Assembly: GCF_003544815.1 (NCBI RefSeq)
Contig: NZ_CP032100.1
Location: forward strand, 1,426,001 to 1,490,000
Length of the DNA: 64,000 nucleotides
Source: Arcobacter suis CECT 7833
Lineage (GTDB): Bacteria; Campylobacterota; Campylobacteria; Campylobacterales; Arcobacteraceae
Reading direction: 5' to 3'
The position numbers were made by a program, and so were the translations under genes. The number at the start of each line of letters is the position of its first letter. Position 1 is the stretch's first letter. The notes below the pieces were generated by a model. That model was not told the origin of the DNA. It was given only the letters and a program-made list of their open reading frames with translations, and searched no databases. Shown in pieces: positions 19,153-29,486 of the stretch.

Positions 19153-20389
19153 CTGATTTCACCTTTGAAATAATCTCAAAATTCATACTATGAACATCAT
19201 ATCCTAACTCTTTAAATCGTTCAACCAAAGGTGGATGTGAATAATAAAAGAAAATGTACATTGGATGAGATAATGGAAATGATTTATTTTCATTTGCAAG
19301 TTTTAATAAAGCACTTACTAAATCCTCTTTTGTTGATAAATTTGAACCAAATTCATCGGCAGCATATTCATTATGTCTTGAAATCATAGAAATCAATGGC
19401 ATTAAGAAAAATGACAAAATTGGAGAAAATATCATAAACACTGTAATAATTGCGTAAGGCTCATTATTTAATGATAATCCTAAAAATAGTTCATCAGGCA
19501 AATTTCCAAAAATAGCAAAAAATACAAACATTACAACACCCATAATTCCAATATTTTTTAAAATATCTCCATTTTTAAAGTGTCCTAATTCATGTCCTAA
19601 AACAGCTAATAATTCATTGTGAGTTAATTTTTCAACTAAAGTATCAAATAAAACTACTCTTTTTGTGGCACCTAAACCTCCAAAATAAGCATTTAATCTA
19701 TTATCTCTTTTACTTGCATCAACACTGAAAACTCCACTACTTTTGAATCCGACTTCATTTAAAAGATTTTCAATTTTTGCTTCTAACTCTTTATCTTTTA
19801 GTTTTTCAAATTTATCAAACATTTTATCTCGAATCACTGGATAAAGCATATTTATCAAAATAATAACAGCAAAAATAAATACAAATCCCCAAATCCACCA
19901 AGCTTGGAAACTATTTATAATAAAAGAAATTGCAGCAATTACAAGTGAACCAAAAACTAAAAATAAAATCCCAGTTTTAATAGTATCTTTTATAAAAAGT
20001 GCTGGTGTCATATTTGAAAAACCATACTTTTTATTTAATTTAAAAGTTGAATAAAGCTCAAATGGCAAAGTTAAAACCCAATTTATAATAATAAATAAAT
20101 CTACAAAAACAACAGCTTTTAACCAAAATGATTCTATTTGAATTAAAGAATCCAAAAATGACAATCCAAAACCAATCCATAAAAGAAAGAGTATAAAATC
20201 ATAAAACGATGAACAAATAGCAAGTTTTTCTTTTTCTATTGCATAACTTGCAGCTTCAAGATATTTTGAAGAATCTAAAATGATAGGTTTTAAATTTTTT
20301 GCATTTTTTATGTAACCTATTTGCATAAAAGATGTGTAGACATTAAATACAAAATATAGACAAAATGCTATAACGAATATTTCTAGCAA
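19142..20389 (-). CDS. M48A family zinc metallopeptidase (Ste24/CAAX protease-like)
   Basis: A 415-residue multi-pass membrane protease. Membrane helices occur at about 3-22, 60-80, 90-108, 135-180 and 285-335. The zinc site is HELGH at 266-270 with the third ligand Glu341 in EYAADEFG. The N-terminal half matches the Ste24-type extension rather than the short HtpX form. It probably takes part in membrane protein quality control; prenylated substrates are not expected in bacteria. It lies between the PLD nuclease gene and rmuC on the same strand. Confidence 0.9.
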   Translation of the reverse strand: MLEIFVIAFCLYFVFNVYTSFMQIGYIKNAKNLKPIILDSSKYLEAASYAIEKEKLAICSSFYDFILFLLWIGFGLSFLDSLIQIESFWLKAVVFVDLFIIINWVLTLPFELYSTFKLNKKYGFSNMTPALFIKDTIKTGILFLVFGSLVIAAISFIINSFQAWWIWGFVFIFAVIILINMLYPVIRDKMFDKFEKLKDKELEAKIENLLNEVGFKSSGVFSVDASKRDNRLNAYFGGLGATKRVVLFDTLVEKLTHNELLAVLGHELGHFKNGDILKNIGIMGVVMFVFFAIFGNLPDELFLGLSLNNEPYAIITVFMIFSPILSFFLMPLISMISRHNEYAADEFGSNLSTKEDLVSALLKLANENKSFPLSHPMYIFFYYSHPPLVERFKELGYDVHSMNFEIISKVKSDVE

Positions 20390-20475
20390 AGTAATAACCT
20401 TTTTTTATTGATATTTTTTATTATTATGATACTACTTTAATGCTTGAAAATATGTAAAATTTCTTTTTGCTAAAA

Positions 20476-20940
20476 TCAAAGAGATTTAATAAAAGTTGTC
20501 AAAGTTTCAATAGTTTTTTTATCTTCGCTTAAATAAACTAATTCATAATTCTCTTCAAATGACTCTTTTGTCCAGTTTGTACTCCCAAAAATAGCCATTT
20601 TTGAATCAATAAGTGCTAATTTTAGATGCATTTTATCTTTCATTAAAACTACTTTTATATTATTCTTTTTTAAATAATCAGAAATTTCAGAATCCTCTTT
20701 TACTTTTTTAGCATCAAGAAAAACTGTAATTTTTACTCCATTTTTTGAAGCATCAACTAAATCTTTTGCAAATTTCTTGTATGAAAAATTATACATAGCT
20801 ATCAATATCTCAGATTTTGCATTTGTGATTGATTCACTTATTTTATCTTTTATATCTTCACCTTGTTTAGGAAGAATATAAACTTCATTTGAGGATAGAT
20901 TTAAAACTAAAAAAAGTGAAATTAAAACGATTTTGAACAT
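20476..20940 (-). CDS. Secreted phospholipase D-like nuclease (single HKD domain)
   Basis: A 154-residue protein with an N-terminal signal peptide (about 1-17) and one PLD domain: His105, Lys107 and Asp112 form the HxKx4D motif, followed by GSTNWT. This size and arrangement match Nuc-type endonucleases, which work as homodimers in the periplasm or outside the cell and degrade DNA without a metal ion. A role in nucleotide scavenging or degradation of incoming DNA is plausible. The gene follows ybgC by nine bases and is probably in the same operon. Confidence 0.85.
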   Translation of the reverse strand: MFKIVLISLFLVLNLSSNEVYILPKQGEDIKDKISESITNAKSEILIAMYNFSYKKFAKDLVDASKNGVKITVFLDAKKVKEDSEISDYLKKNNIKVVLMKDKMHLKLALIDSKMAIFGSTNWTKESFEENYELVYLSEDKKTIETLTTFIKSL

Positions 20941-20948
20941 AATTTTTC

Positions 20949-21311
20949 CTATTTGAATATTTCAAAAAACTCTAAAGGAATTTTTGAAGGTTTGAAATCT
21001 TTTAGAAATGCCAATTTAAAGGTAGCTTTAAACAAAAGCTCGTCATTTCTAAATATTTCTTGATACATAATAATTGAAGCAGATTTTTTCTCAATCAAAT
21101 TTGTTTTAACTTCTATAATATCACCAAAAACAGCCGATTTCACATAATCAGCCGTTACACTTTTTACCACAAAAAATTCATTATCTTTGTGGGGAGATAG
21201 ACCTTTTTGAAAAAAAAGCTCACTTCTTGCTCTTTCACAAAATTTTAAATAATTTGCATAATAAACAACTCCCCCACAATCTGTATCTTCATAATAAATT
21301 CTCAATTTCAC
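20949..21311 (-). CDS. ybgC: YbgC/FadM-type acyl-CoA thioesterase
   Basis: A 120-residue hot-dog-fold thioesterase. The catalytic segment is YYEDTDCGGVVYYANYLKFCERAR near the N-terminus with the conserved Asp and Tyr. Family members hydrolyse short-chain or acyl-ACP thioesters and, in other proteobacteria, accompany tol-pal genes. Here no tol gene is adjacent; a nuclease and a membrane protease follow instead. It is probably the first gene of the minus-strand set ybgC-nuclease-M48-rmuC. Confidence 0.88.
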   Translation of the reverse strand: MKLRIYYEDTDCGGVVYYANYLKFCERARSELFFQKGLSPHKDNEFFVVKSVTADYVKSAVFGDIIEVKTNLIEKKSASIIMYQEIFRNDELLFKATFKLAFLKDFKPSKIPLEFFEIFK

Positions 21312-21439
21312 CCATTAACTCCATCTGTTTAACATTTAAGTTCATTTTACACTCTTAAGTGTAAAGACGATGTTAAAATATAAAAGTTAATTATGTTAAA
21401 ATCTATCTTTAAACTATTATATATTTAAAGGTGTTTTTT

Positions 21440-21829
21440 GTGTCTATTTTTGCTTTACAATCTCTAGCAGGTGGTTTTCTGGATGAAGATTTACAAAATT
21501 TTAATAAAAAATTTGATGATTGGTGTATTCAATTTGAAAGTTATGAAGATGCTATGGATATAGTACAAACTCTTGAAAATCAAGAAAGTATAGATGTTGT
21601 TGAAATAACGCCATTAAGTTATCCAAAATATTTCTTTACAAATCTACAAGGTACTATTTACACAACTAGACAAATTGAAGATAAAATTATTTGTGTTGTA
21701 GAACCATTTATAGGTTCTAATTTTAGAATTGCTATATGTGATCTTAAAACAAGAAATGTAAGACTAACAAAAACTCACTATAAAAATATTCCAAGTGTTG
21801 AAGGTGCTTTTGCTAATTTTGGTGAGTAG
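21440..21829 (+). CDS. Hypothetical protein
   Basis: A 129-residue soluble, acidic protein (pI-lowering FLDEDLQNFNKKFDDW at the start), unrecognised. A GTG at 21431 is in frame, but AAAGG at 21427-21431 is spaced correctly for the GTG at 21440, which I prefer. It has two cysteines (in DWCIQFE and KIICVVEP, with a third in IAICDL) and no membrane segment. It is monocistronic and followed by a terminator. Confidence 0.65.
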   Translation: MSIFALQSLAGGFLDEDLQNFNKKFDDWCIQFESYEDAMDIVQTLENQESIDVVEITPLSYPKYFFTNLQGTIYTTRQIEDKIICVVEPFIGSNFRIAICDLKTRNVRLTKTHYKNIPSVEGAFANFGE

Positions 21830-21858
21830 TTATTCTTAACTAAAAAATTAGTAGAACT

Positions 21859-21893
21859 TTGCCCAAACTATGTCTCAAGTTTGAGCAATTTTT
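21859..21893 (+). terminator. Intrinsic terminator
   Basis: A 10-bp stem with one mismatch (TTGCCCAAAC with GTTTGAGCAA) and a 10-base loop is followed by five T. It lies after the hypothetical gene. Confidence 0.7.
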
Positions 21894-21938
21894 GTTAAAA
21901 AATAGGTTTTTTTTTAATAATTGTAATAAATTTTGAAT

Positions 21939-24491
21939 TTATTTCCCGTTACAATTTATCTCTCTAATTTTATTTAATAAATCAAATACTATTTCAATAT
22001 TTTCTTCAACTTCTTTTGTTGTAGCAAATATTTTGTCATTTTCGCTTTTATCACAATATAAATCAACTGTAACTTGTACTAATTCATGTACTTTTTTATG
22101 GGCATGTTTTAAATCACTCCACTCTTTTGTTTTTGCAAAATTTTTATCCTCATTTGAATCTAACCATTTTCCTAAGTTACACTCATGGGCATTTTTTACT
22201 GTAAATTTAAATCCTTCTTTACATAAAGCAAAGTTGGTATTTTTGAAGTTTATATGATCAGATTTTAATCTATTTATATCAATAATCAAATTAGTGTCAC
22301 AAACTCTTTTGTGGGCATTTCTATCAAAACTTGTTTGATTTATTGTACTTTGTAAATGAGTTACTAGATTTGATGTTTTGGCAGCCATATCGTTAATTGT
22401 TGAAGCAAGTGCTGCATTTTCTTGTGTTGCTTGGTCTAAAGAATTAACTGTATCATTTATTTGAGACATTGCTAATTGTTGTTCTTTTGAAGCACTTGCC
22501 ACATCTGCAATTAATTTTGTTGTTACAACAATATTTTCATTTAAATCATTATAACCCTCAATCATTTTTGAAGTAATATCTTTACCTTCTTTTGCTTTTG
22601 TAGTTGCATTTAAAACTATTGTTTTTATCTCATTTGCTGCATCTGCACTTCTATTTGCTAGATTTCGTACCTCCGCGGCAACTACTGCAAATCCTTTTCC
22701 TGCTTCACCAGCAGTTGCAGCTTCTACGGCTGCATTTAAAGAAAGAATATTTGTTTGGAATGCTATTTGATCAATTATTGAAATAGCGTCATTTATTGCA
22801 TTTACTTGAGTATTTATTTCATCCATTGAAGTTGCTGTTTTATAGGCTAATTCTTTTCCAATATCACTTGATTTTGTAACATTTTGAGCATATAAAGCCA
22901 TTTTTGAAGTATTTTCACCACTTCTTGTAAGTGTTGCTGAGATTTCTTCAATAGCTGCTGCTGTTTCTTCAAGTGAAGCTGCTTGGATATTTGATGAATT
23001 ACTTAATTTTTTTGATGCATTTTCTAATTCATTTGCACTTGAAGATAATTCTGTATTTGATTTTTCAATTAAACACATAACTTCATTAATTGAAGATTGT
23101 GTAACTTTTGTTCCACTTAATAATGAAGCTATTATTCCTGTTAGATTGTCGATATGTGGTATTGCATAATCATATTTTGCATTTGATAAAGCAACTAAAG
23201 ATTCACTTAAAATCGTAAGATTTTTTTGCATTCTTTCTATCATTCCATTGATTTCTTTAACTAAAGAATCAACTCCTACAGAGTTTGCAACACCTTTTAT
23301 TTTATCATTTAGCAATCCAGCATTTACTTTTTCTATTATTTTTCTTGATTCTTCAATTACAATATGATCTTGAATCAAACCTTTTTCAATAGAATCTAAA
23401 TAGTTGTTAAAACTATTTACAACATCTCCTATTTCATCATTTGATTTTACTTCGATTCTTGTACTTTGTGATAGATTATTTGAACTAACAGCATCTATAG
23501 AGTTTTTTAAATTTAGAATTGGAGCTAAAATATAACTTTTCATATTTACCAATGATATAGCCATAGTAATTAATAAAGCAATAACTAAAATAATTAAAGC
23601 AACCCAAATGATATAAGAAGCATGATCAATAGCATTTTGAACAGTTTGTTTTGGTTTTGCAGTTAATGCAATTCCTAATTTTTTACCACTAAAATCAACT
23701 ATATCAATGTATGTATAAAAATATTTATCTGACATTAAATATTTATTTTCAAATAGTTCACTAAAATCTATTTTTTTACTCTCTTCTAAAAATTCTTTAT
23801 TAATAAATTTTTGAGAAATCAAATAGTCATTTAATTTATTTTCTGCTTTTACTTCTGCAATTGCTAGTTTACTATCCATTAAAAGTAAAAAAGCATCCCC
23901 TTGTTCATCAAACGAAGTTGCAACAGAATTTATACCTTGCATAAACTCCATAGAACCTAAATGTTTTTGGTTTTGATCAAATATTGGAACAACTGAACGA
24001 ATACTAAGTCCTGCGTCTCCTACTTCAAAAGTATTAACTGCTTTTTTTTCACTATTTACTTTTACAACACTTGCTCTAAAAGAACTTAAATCATCTCCAA
24101 ATTTATCAGCTTTCCAAGATCTTAAAAAAGAGTGATTGTCTTTTGTATGAATATGAATTTGTATATTCTGAAAAGGTGTTGATTTTTTCATATTATCTGA
24201 AAGTGTTGCTAGTGCTTTTATAGCTAATTCTCTATCATTTGAAGCTAAAGCTTCTTTTATTGAAGAATCATTTGAAATAGAAATCGCATTTGAAATTCCT
24301 ACTTCAAATTTAGCTTCAATTTTAATTTTTGATAATTCATTTAATTCAATTTTTACATCATTGTAAACTTCATTTCTCAAATCATTTTTATATTTATTTA
24401 ATATAAAATAACCTATAACTAAAACTAATATTGTAACTATTACATTAATCAATGTAAACTTTTTTCCTATTGTTAGGGCTTTCATCTTCAT
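21939..24491 (-). CDS. Methyl-accepting chemotaxis protein with Cache sensor and C-terminal CZB domain
   Basis: An 850-residue chemoreceptor. A membrane helix at about 10-30 and a second at about 290-315 enclose a periplasmic Cache-type sensor (about 35-285, with [18 protein letters not shown]). HAMP follows (about 315-370), then the signalling hairpin with [29 protein letters not shown]. The last 110 residues are a chemoreceptor zinc-binding (CZB) domain: [15 protein letters not shown] and HAHKKVHE give the His3Cys zinc site. CZB domains respond to zinc or hypochlorous acid by zinc-thiolate chemistry in characterised examples. The external ligand is unknown. It has no chemotaxis neighbours here. 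Confidence 0.92.
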   Translation of the reverse strand: MKMKALTIGKKFTLINVIVTILVLVIGYFILNKYKNDLRNEVYNDVKIELNELSKIKIEAKFEVGISNAISISNDSSIKEALASNDRELAIKALATLSDNMKKSTPFQNIQIHIHTKDNHSFLRSWKADKFGDDLSSFRASVVKVNSEKKAVNTFEVGDAGLSIRSVVPIFDQNQKHLGSMEFMQGINSVATSFDEQGDAFLLLMDSKLAIAEVKAENKLNDYLISQKFINKEFLEESKKIDFSELFENKYLMSDKYFYTYIDIVDFSGKKLGIALTAKPKQTVQNAIDHASYIIWVALIILVIALLITMAISLVNMKSYILAPILNLKNSIDAVSSNNLSQSTRIEVKSNDEIGDVVNSFNNYLDSIEKGLIQDHIVIEESRKIIEKVNAGLLNDKIKGVANSVGVDSLVKEINGMIERMQKNLTILSESLVALSNAKYDYAIPHIDNLTGIIASLLSGTKVTQSSINEVMCLIEKSNTELSSSANELENASKKLSNSSNIQAASLEETAAAIEEISATLTRSGENTSKMALYAQNVTKSSDIGKELAYKTATSMDEINTQVNAINDAISIIDQIAFQTNILSLNAAVEAATAGEAGKGFAVVAAEVRNLANRSADAANEIKTIVLNATTKAKEGKDITSKMIEGYNDLNENIVVTTKLIADVASASKEQQLAMSQINDTVNSLDQATQENAALASTINDMAAKTSNLVTHLQSTINQTSFDRNAHKRVCDTNLIIDINRLKSDHINFKNTNFALCKEGFKFTVKNAHECNLGKWLDSNEDKNFAKTKEWSDLKHAHKKVHELVQVTVDLYCDKSENDKIFATTKEVEENIEIVFDLLNKIREINCNGK

Positions 24492-24572
24492 CCTTATACA
24501 AAAATAACGAATATTCTATTATTTTATTCTAAAATAACAGATTAAAAGCCTTATAAAATAGAAAAAATAACT

Positions 24573-25592
24573 TTATCCCATTGGATATAATATTTCTTTT
24601 TGAATCTCTTCAATCTTTAAAAAAAGTTCATTATTTATATCAAATTTGAATGCTTTTAATGATTCATCTAACTGTTCAGAAGTTCTTGCTCCAATAATTG
24701 TTGATGCTACAAAATCAAAATGTTTTGAATATGCAACTGCTAAAGTTACAGGTGAAATTCCATACTCACGTGCAAGTTCTAAATATTTTGCAGTTGCAGC
24801 TTTTGTTTTATCATTTACAAATCTTGTTGCTTGGGCTTGAACTCTTGGACTTTCATGTTTCATATAAGCTGAAAATCTAGCATCATCAGGATAAAAAGCA
24901 TTATTGTATTTTCCACTTAAAACTCCACCTGCGATTGGAGAATATGGAAGTAAAGAGATATTTTCTTTTTTACAAACTGTTGAAAGTTCATCTAAAAATC
25001 TTGGATTTAAAAGCGAAAAATTATTTTGAATAGATTCAAATCTAGCTAGATTTTTATTTTTTGAAGTTTCATTTGCTTTTGTTAAACCATAAGCTGTATC
25101 ATTTGAAGTTCCAATGTATCTTACTTTTCCTTCACGAACTAACTCATCAAAAGCTTTTAAACTCTCTTCAATAGGCACAATAGTATCTGGCCAATGCATT
25201 TGATAAAGGTCGATATAATCAGTATCTAATCTTTTTAAACTTCCTTCAACAGCTCTTTTTATATGAAAAGAATCAATTGCAGTTAATCCATGACGTGTGG
25301 GTGGGACAAACCAACCTGATGCAGCTCCACTTACTTTTGTAGCCATAATAATAGAATCTCTAGGTTTTGTTTTTAACCATTCACCTACTATTATTTCAGT
25401 TGTTCCTTCGTAAGATTTTTTTGGTGGAACTGGATAAATCTCAGCTGTATCATAAAAGTTTATTCCACTATCATAAGCTTTATCCAAAATTTTAAAAGCC
25501 TCTTGTCTTGAAGTACTTGAACCAAAAGTCATAGTTCCCATACAAATTGAACTAACTCTTAATCCACTTCTTCCTATATATCTAAAATCCAT
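24573..25592 (-). CDS. Aldo/keto reductase
   Basis: A 339-residue NADPH-dependent TIM-barrel oxidoreductase. The catalytic tetrad is visible: Asp48 in NFYDTAEIY, Tyr53, Lys in MATKVSG and His in YQMHWPD. A C-terminal cofactor-binding stretch reads STIIGARTSEQLDESL. It resembles the Tas/YajO-like group. The natural substrate is unknown. It is monocistronic; a short A/T hairpin lies between it and the chemoreceptor gene downstream. Confidence 0.9.
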   Translation of the reverse strand: MDFRYIGRSGLRVSSICMGTMTFGSSTSRQEAFKILDKAYDSGINFYDTAEIYPVPPKKSYEGTTEIIVGEWLKTKPRDSIIMATKVSGAASGWFVPPTRHGLTAIDSFHIKRAVEGSLKRLDTDYIDLYQMHWPDTIVPIEESLKAFDELVREGKVRYIGTSNDTAYGLTKANETSKNKNLARFESIQNNFSLLNPRFLDELSTVCKKENISLLPYSPIAGGVLSGKYNNAFYPDDARFSAYMKHESPRVQAQATRFVNDKTKAATAKYLELAREYGISPVTLAVAYSKHFDFVASTIIGARTSEQLDESLKAFKFDINNELFLKIEEIQKEILYPMG

Positions 25593-25662
25593 AATATTTC
25601 CTTCATATTTTTATAAAGGAAGATTATAACTATTTAAAAAAAACATTTGGATTAAAAAATGT

Positions 25663-26640
25663 TTATTCCATGATACAAATCTCTTTTTTTTTCATATGTT
25701 TTATAGTTTCAATTGCCACTAATATAACAATTATAGTTGTAATAAAAGTTAAAAAATAAGCTAAAAATCCATAAAACCATTTGGAAGTTAACTCATACAT
25801 TAAAATCGTTGATAAAGTAATAGCTGCCATTGGAAAAGTAAATGCCCACCAAGAAATAAAAAACTTGATATTTATAAAATTTTTATACATAACAAAAACT
25901 AAAATTGTAAAAAATAGTCCTAAATTAAACAAAATCTGAGCAAAAAAGTCCAAAGTTCCAGTTAGTTTTATATATGAAATAAACCCAATCGATGGAGGTG
26001 CTATAAGTATAAAAAGAGTTGGCATAAATTTTGGAGCAAATTGATTATGAAAAATAATTCTATTTAAAATAATAGAAAATAAAATTATCCAAAAAAATAT
26101 TCCAATAGAGAAATAAAAGTACAAAATAGAATCATCAACAAAACCTTTTCCTGCTATTGGAACAATCAAATTTCCAACAATTGGAATAAACCAAGCTGGA
26201 TTTGAATGTTGCATTTCAAGATTATTGTTTATCCAAAATTTAATAGTATAAAAAGTAAAAAAGATATGTAAAATTGCTCCAATAATAAAAAGTATTTGCG
26301 ATATTTCATCAATATTATGTCGATAAATCATAGATAAAAGCAAAACTGAAATAGAAGAAGCTGCAAAGAAATTGATTCTTACGGGATGAGAAAACTCTTT
26401 TTTTACTTCATTTTTATGTTTCATAAGTTTTAGAGTATAAAAATATAAAATAAGCAAAAATACCACACTTGTAACTATCATCATTAAAATTGAAATAAAA
26501 GAAGGAAAATATAAAACTTCACTAACTCTTTTACAAACCATAGTTAAACCTGAAAGCCCCATAACTATGGCAAACATCATTATTGGAAAAAACTGTAATC
26601 TATCAGAAGGTATAGATTTAATGCTTTCTTGTTCTTGCAT
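25663..26640 (-). CDS. SLAC1/TehA-type anion channel family protein
   Basis: A 325-residue membrane protein with about ten hydrophobic helices. The opening LQFFPIMMFAIVMGLSGLTMVCKR and the NPAWFIPIVGNLIVPIAG and SWWAFTFPMAA segments match the TehA/SLAC1 (voltage-dependent anion channel) family. TehA homologues conduct small anions and have been linked to tellurite resistance when overexpressed; the physiological ion here is unknown. It is monocistronic and divergent from the small gene that follows. Confidence 0.87.
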   Translation of the reverse strand: MQEQESIKSIPSDRLQFFPIMMFAIVMGLSGLTMVCKRVSEVLYFPSFISILMMIVTSVVFLLILYFYTLKLMKHKNEVKKEFSHPVRINFFAASSISVLLLSMIYRHNIDEISQILFIIGAILHIFFTFYTIKFWINNNLEMQHSNPAWFIPIVGNLIVPIAGKGFVDDSILYFYFSIGIFFWIILFSIILNRIIFHNQFAPKFMPTLFILIAPPSIGFISYIKLTGTLDFFAQILFNLGLFFTILVFVMYKNFINIKFFISWWAFTFPMAAITLSTILMYELTSKWFYGFLAYFLTFITTIIVILVAIETIKHMKKKEICIME

Positions 26641-26698
26641 TATTAAATCCTATTAAGAATAATTTATTATAATTAGAAAAAATTTACAAAGGCAAGTT

Positions 26699-26908
26699 TT
26701 GGCAAAAAGTAAAAAAACTACAATTGATTTAAGTAAAGAAAACCTCTTTTTTGAAGAGAGAAATCAAACTGTAAAATTATTGTGTTTTAAAACTCAAACT
26801 ATGAGCTTAGATATTGCAATTTATGAAAAAGATAAATTCATCAAAAATAGTACAATGGTATTTGCTCACTTACCTAAAAAGCTAAAAGCTAAGTTAAATC
26901 CTAGCTAA
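26699..26908 (+). CDS. Small campylobacterial protein, unknown function
   Basis: A 69-residue protein starting with TTG at 26699, supported by AAAGGC eight bases upstream; no ATG is available near the N-terminus. Features are a basic start (AKSKKTT), a central LDIAIYEKDKFIKN and a VFAHLPKKLKAKLNP tail. I recall similar short proteins in Campylobacterota but no function. The divergent position relative to the SLAC1 gene suggests its own promoter. Confidence 0.65.
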   Translation: MAKSKKTTIDLSKENLFFEERNQTVKLLCFKTQTMSLDIAIYEKDKFIKNSTMVFAHLPKKLKAKLNPS

Positions 26909-27002
26909 GAATAATAAACTTTTCTAAAAAGATTTCTTAGAATTATAATACATAATAATAAAATTATACTTATATATCATAAGTAGAAGTTATATAAATT
27001 AC

Positions 27003-27665
27003 CTATTGAACAAAATCAATAAACAAAGTCATATATTTATCAACTTTCTCTTTTTTATTTTTATGTATAGTTTCTCCTTTGAAATTAAGATTTTCAAAGG
27101 TATAAATAGTTCCTTTTTCAGGTATTTTATCTGTTTGCATTCCTATTTTAGGTCTCATAAACACTGTTGTATTGACTACATTTTCTTTATGTAAAGGAAC
27201 AATACTAAACGAGCCATCACCAACACATAATGGTTTTTTTACTTTTGCTGAAGCATTTGAAAATGATGTAACACCAGGTATTACTTCTGAATTTTCATAA
27301 ACAACATGATTTTGTTCTTTTATTAAATCTAAAAGATAATAAACTGTACTATAAACAGCACTATCTCCCAAAGTTACAAAAGATAAAGTTTTATATTCTT
27401 GAAATGATTTATGAATTGTATCTACTTGATATTGCCAATCTTCTGTTTTAAAATGCATTGGAGTATACATAGGAATAATAGGTTTTACAAAATCAAATTC
27501 TTCCATTAATTTTTGAATTATTTTATAAGTCATTGAACGATTAAAACTATGGTCAGGACTTTTTGTAGGAACACAAATCGCATCTGAATTTTGTAAAGCT
27601 CTTAAAGCTTTTATAGTAATAAGTTCATAATCTCCAGGTCCTAAAGAAACCATATATAATTTCAT
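27003..27665 (-). CDS. cbiL: Cobalt-precorrin-2 C20-methyltransferase CbiL
   Basis: A 220-residue SAM-dependent tetrapyrrole methylase that methylates C20 of cobalt-precorrin-2. The N-terminal SLGPGDYELITIKA, the segment ATLGDSAVYS-like LSFVTLGDSAVYST, and EVIPGVTSFSNASA are the family blocks. The position in the cluster next to cbiK supports CbiL over other methylases. It is the third gene of the leftward cbiM-cbiK-cbiL operon, 14 bases after cbiK. Confidence 0.9.
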   Translation of the reverse strand: MKLYMVSLGPGDYELITIKALRALQNSDAICVPTKSPDHSFNRSMTYKIIQKLMEEFDFVKPIIPMYTPMHFKTEDWQYQVDTIHKSFQEYKTLSFVTLGDSAVYSTVYYLLDLIKEQNHVVYENSEVIPGVTSFSNASAKVKKPLCVGDGSFSIVPLHKENVVNTTVFMRPKIGMQTDKIPEKGTIYTFENLNFKGETIHKNKKEKVDKYMTLFIDFVQ

Positions 27666-27679
27666 TTTATTTTTATTCC

Positions 27680-28522
27680 TTAATATGTAATTTCTTTATG
27701 ACTTATACCCATCATTTTGAACGATTCTTGAATATTTTTTTCTATGATTTTTTCAATCATTGGTAATTCAATTAAATTAAACTGTTCACTTTTAGTTAAA
27801 CTTGAAACTATTGAAGACTCAAATAACGAAGCTAAATCATCTTTTATTTCAAACATATCTTTTATATAATGATTTCCACTAACTAAAAGTAAAGGCACAA
27901 TTTGAACTTTTTTTAAACCTGTTTTTTCTATTTTTGCTTTTATTACATCATTTATTTCAAAATAAGGAAAAGCGCCTTCAAGGGAACATGTGAAGTTTTC
28001 TTCACTAATTAATTCCAAAAATGATGAAGTATAATTTATAGAATCAATTCCAACAGTATCAAGCTTTGGAGTTCCATGTATTACATAAAGATTTGCCGTA
28101 TCATCTTTTGATATTTGTTCATTTAAATCTTTTAAAAAAGCTGTTGTATCTTTTGCTTTTGTTAAAAGAGCATTTGTAAAACTAATATTTGCTAAAGAAA
28201 AATTCTTAAATCCATCAATGATTTTTTTTAATACTTCATGTTCATCTGTTGGAAAAATATTAATAGATGAAACTACAACATGTTTATATCCCAACATATC
28301 AATATCAGCCAAAGTTTGAGGAAGATTTTTGTACTCTTCATTTTTTTTCTTTTTAAGAAGTTTTATTACCATTCTTGAAGAAAAAGAGACAAAAACATCA
28401 CAATCTGGGAATTTTTCAACAATTATATTTTCTAAATCTAGATATTTTTGTTGTTCTATTACTGAGCCAAAACAAGCAAGGACTATCGCCCTTTTCTTGT
28501 TATAGTGTCTAAATCTTTTCAT
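27680..28522 (-). CDS. cbiK: Sirohydrochlorin cobaltochelatase CbiK
   Basis: A 280-residue class II-type chelatase inserting Co2+ into sirohydrochlorin, the entry step of the anaerobic cobalamin pathway. The start IVLACFGSV, FSSRMVIKLLKKK, the VVVSSINIFPTDEHE block (with the family's metal-binding Glu/His) and LLLVSGNHYIKDM with a second conserved His match CbiK rather than the smaller CbiX. No signal peptide, so it is cytoplasmic. Its start overlaps the cbiM stop codon by one base. Confidence 0.88.
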   Translation of the reverse strand: MKRFRHYNKKRAIVLACFGSVIEQQKYLDLENIIVEKFPDCDVFVSFSSRMVIKLLKKKKNEEYKNLPQTLADIDMLGYKHVVVSSINIFPTDEHEVLKKIIDGFKNFSLANISFTNALLTKAKDTTAFLKDLNEQISKDDTANLYVIHGTPKLDTVGIDSINYTSSFLELISEENFTCSLEGAFPYFEINDVIKAKIEKTGLKKVQIVPLLLVSGNHYIKDMFEIKDDLASLFESSIVSSLTKSEQFNLIELPMIEKIIEKNIQESFKMMGISHKEITY

Positions 28523-29202
28523 TATTTAGCTGTATTGAAAAGTCTGTTTTCTACATAAACACTATTTTGTAGAGAATTAAGTGCTTTTGCACCTGCAAGA
28601 ACTGCTAAATCAATTAATGGCTCTAGTAGAATAACACTCATGTAAGCTGCTCCAAAAGAGAATACTGATGTTAAATTTTCAATTCCAAATCCTTCTCCAT
28701 ACAATGCCCAAAAAGCAACCCAAGTAACAATTCCACCTTGAAATATAACTGATAATTTTAAAGCATCCATATACTTAATATCTTTGTATGCGATATTTTG
28801 AGGTATTATTTTTTTAGCCATAAATGCCATTGCAAATAAAGGCATTAAAAGAGTTGTTACGTTCATCCCATATTGTGGTAAATCAAATTGAGCAAACAAC
28901 AATCCTTGAGTTAATAGTCCAAAAGCTAAACCAAAAGCCGCTGCAGCTGCACCAAATATTAAAAATAATGTTGAACCTAAAATTAGATGAACTTCTGAAA
29001 CTCCAACTGGTTGATGTGGGAAAATTTCAAAAAATACTAATACTAAAAGAGAAGTTAACATTGTTTTTACAATCAATGGTAATGCTCCACTTTTTTTTAC
29101 ATTTTCTAAAGCCAATTTTGCAGCAATACCAAATGAAACAGTAGCTGTTCCATAACTTAAAACTATTTTTGCGCCTTGCACAATTCCTGGTTCCATATGC
29201 AT
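28522..29202 (-). CDS. cbiM: Cobalt transport membrane protein CbiM
   Basis: A 226-residue membrane protein of the CbiM (energy-coupling-factor cobalt/nickel S-component) family. The N-terminus MHMEPGIVQGAK has the His-2-type metal-binding end, followed by about six or seven helices, including LILGSTLFLIFGAAAAAFGLAFGLLTQGLLFAQFDLPQYGMN. No cbiN, cbiQ or cbiO lies nearby, so the energising module must be encoded elsewhere or the protein works alone. It heads the leftward cbiM-cbiK-cbiL operon, which puts metal supply beside metal insertion. Confidence 0.87.
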   Translation of the reverse strand: MHMEPGIVQGAKIVLSYGTATVSFGIAAKLALENVKKSGALPLIVKTMLTSLLVLVFFEIFPHQPVGVSEVHLILGSTLFLIFGAAAAAFGLAFGLLTQGLLFAQFDLPQYGMNVTTLLMPLFAMAFMAKKIIPQNIAYKDIKYMDALKLSVIFQGGIVTWVAFWALYGEGFGIENLTSVFSFGAAYMSVILLEPLIDLAVLAGAKALNSLQNSVYVENRLFNTAK

Positions 29203-29486
29203 GGTTAATCCTTGTTTATTAAAATATGAGTGATGGTTTATATATAATTTATAATATATATTTTATATGTGAAAAAAAGTAATTATTTGTTAATTTGAGG
29301 GTGGATCAAGAGATTGAATTGCATTTTCATAAGCAATTCTATGGTATAACATATTAATTTCAATCTTAGTTAATTTATTTATTGTCGAAAACATCGCAAT
29401 TGTTGACAATTTAAAATAACGTTTATTATACCCGCGTAGATTCTTCATACCAAAATTATAACATAAGTTATTTATAAAGAGGTAAG
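29203..29486. other. Divergent promoter region between cbiM and cbiA
   Basis: A 284-bp gap with no convincing gene. On the minus strand a TATAAT at 29456-29461 could start a cbiM transcript with a leader of about 245 bases. That leader contains an unsupported 52-codon ORF (29448 to 29290) lacking a ribosome site. On the plus strand TTGACA at 29403-29408 and TATTAT at 29424-29429 form a possible promoter for cbiA. I looked for the conserved cobalamin-riboswitch cores and did not find them. Confidence 0.45.

Noticed and set aside
29290-29448. 52-codon minus-strand frame in the cbiM-cbiA gap
   Set aside because: No ribosome site; TATAAT lies only eight bases before its ATG, so it is more likely leader RNA. 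Kept only as a note on the intergenic region.
29203-29486. Cobalamin riboswitch before cbiM or cbiA
   Set aside because: I looked on both strands for the conserved B12-box-type cores and saw none; the leader in front of the btuB-like operon (41352-41598) also lacks them.
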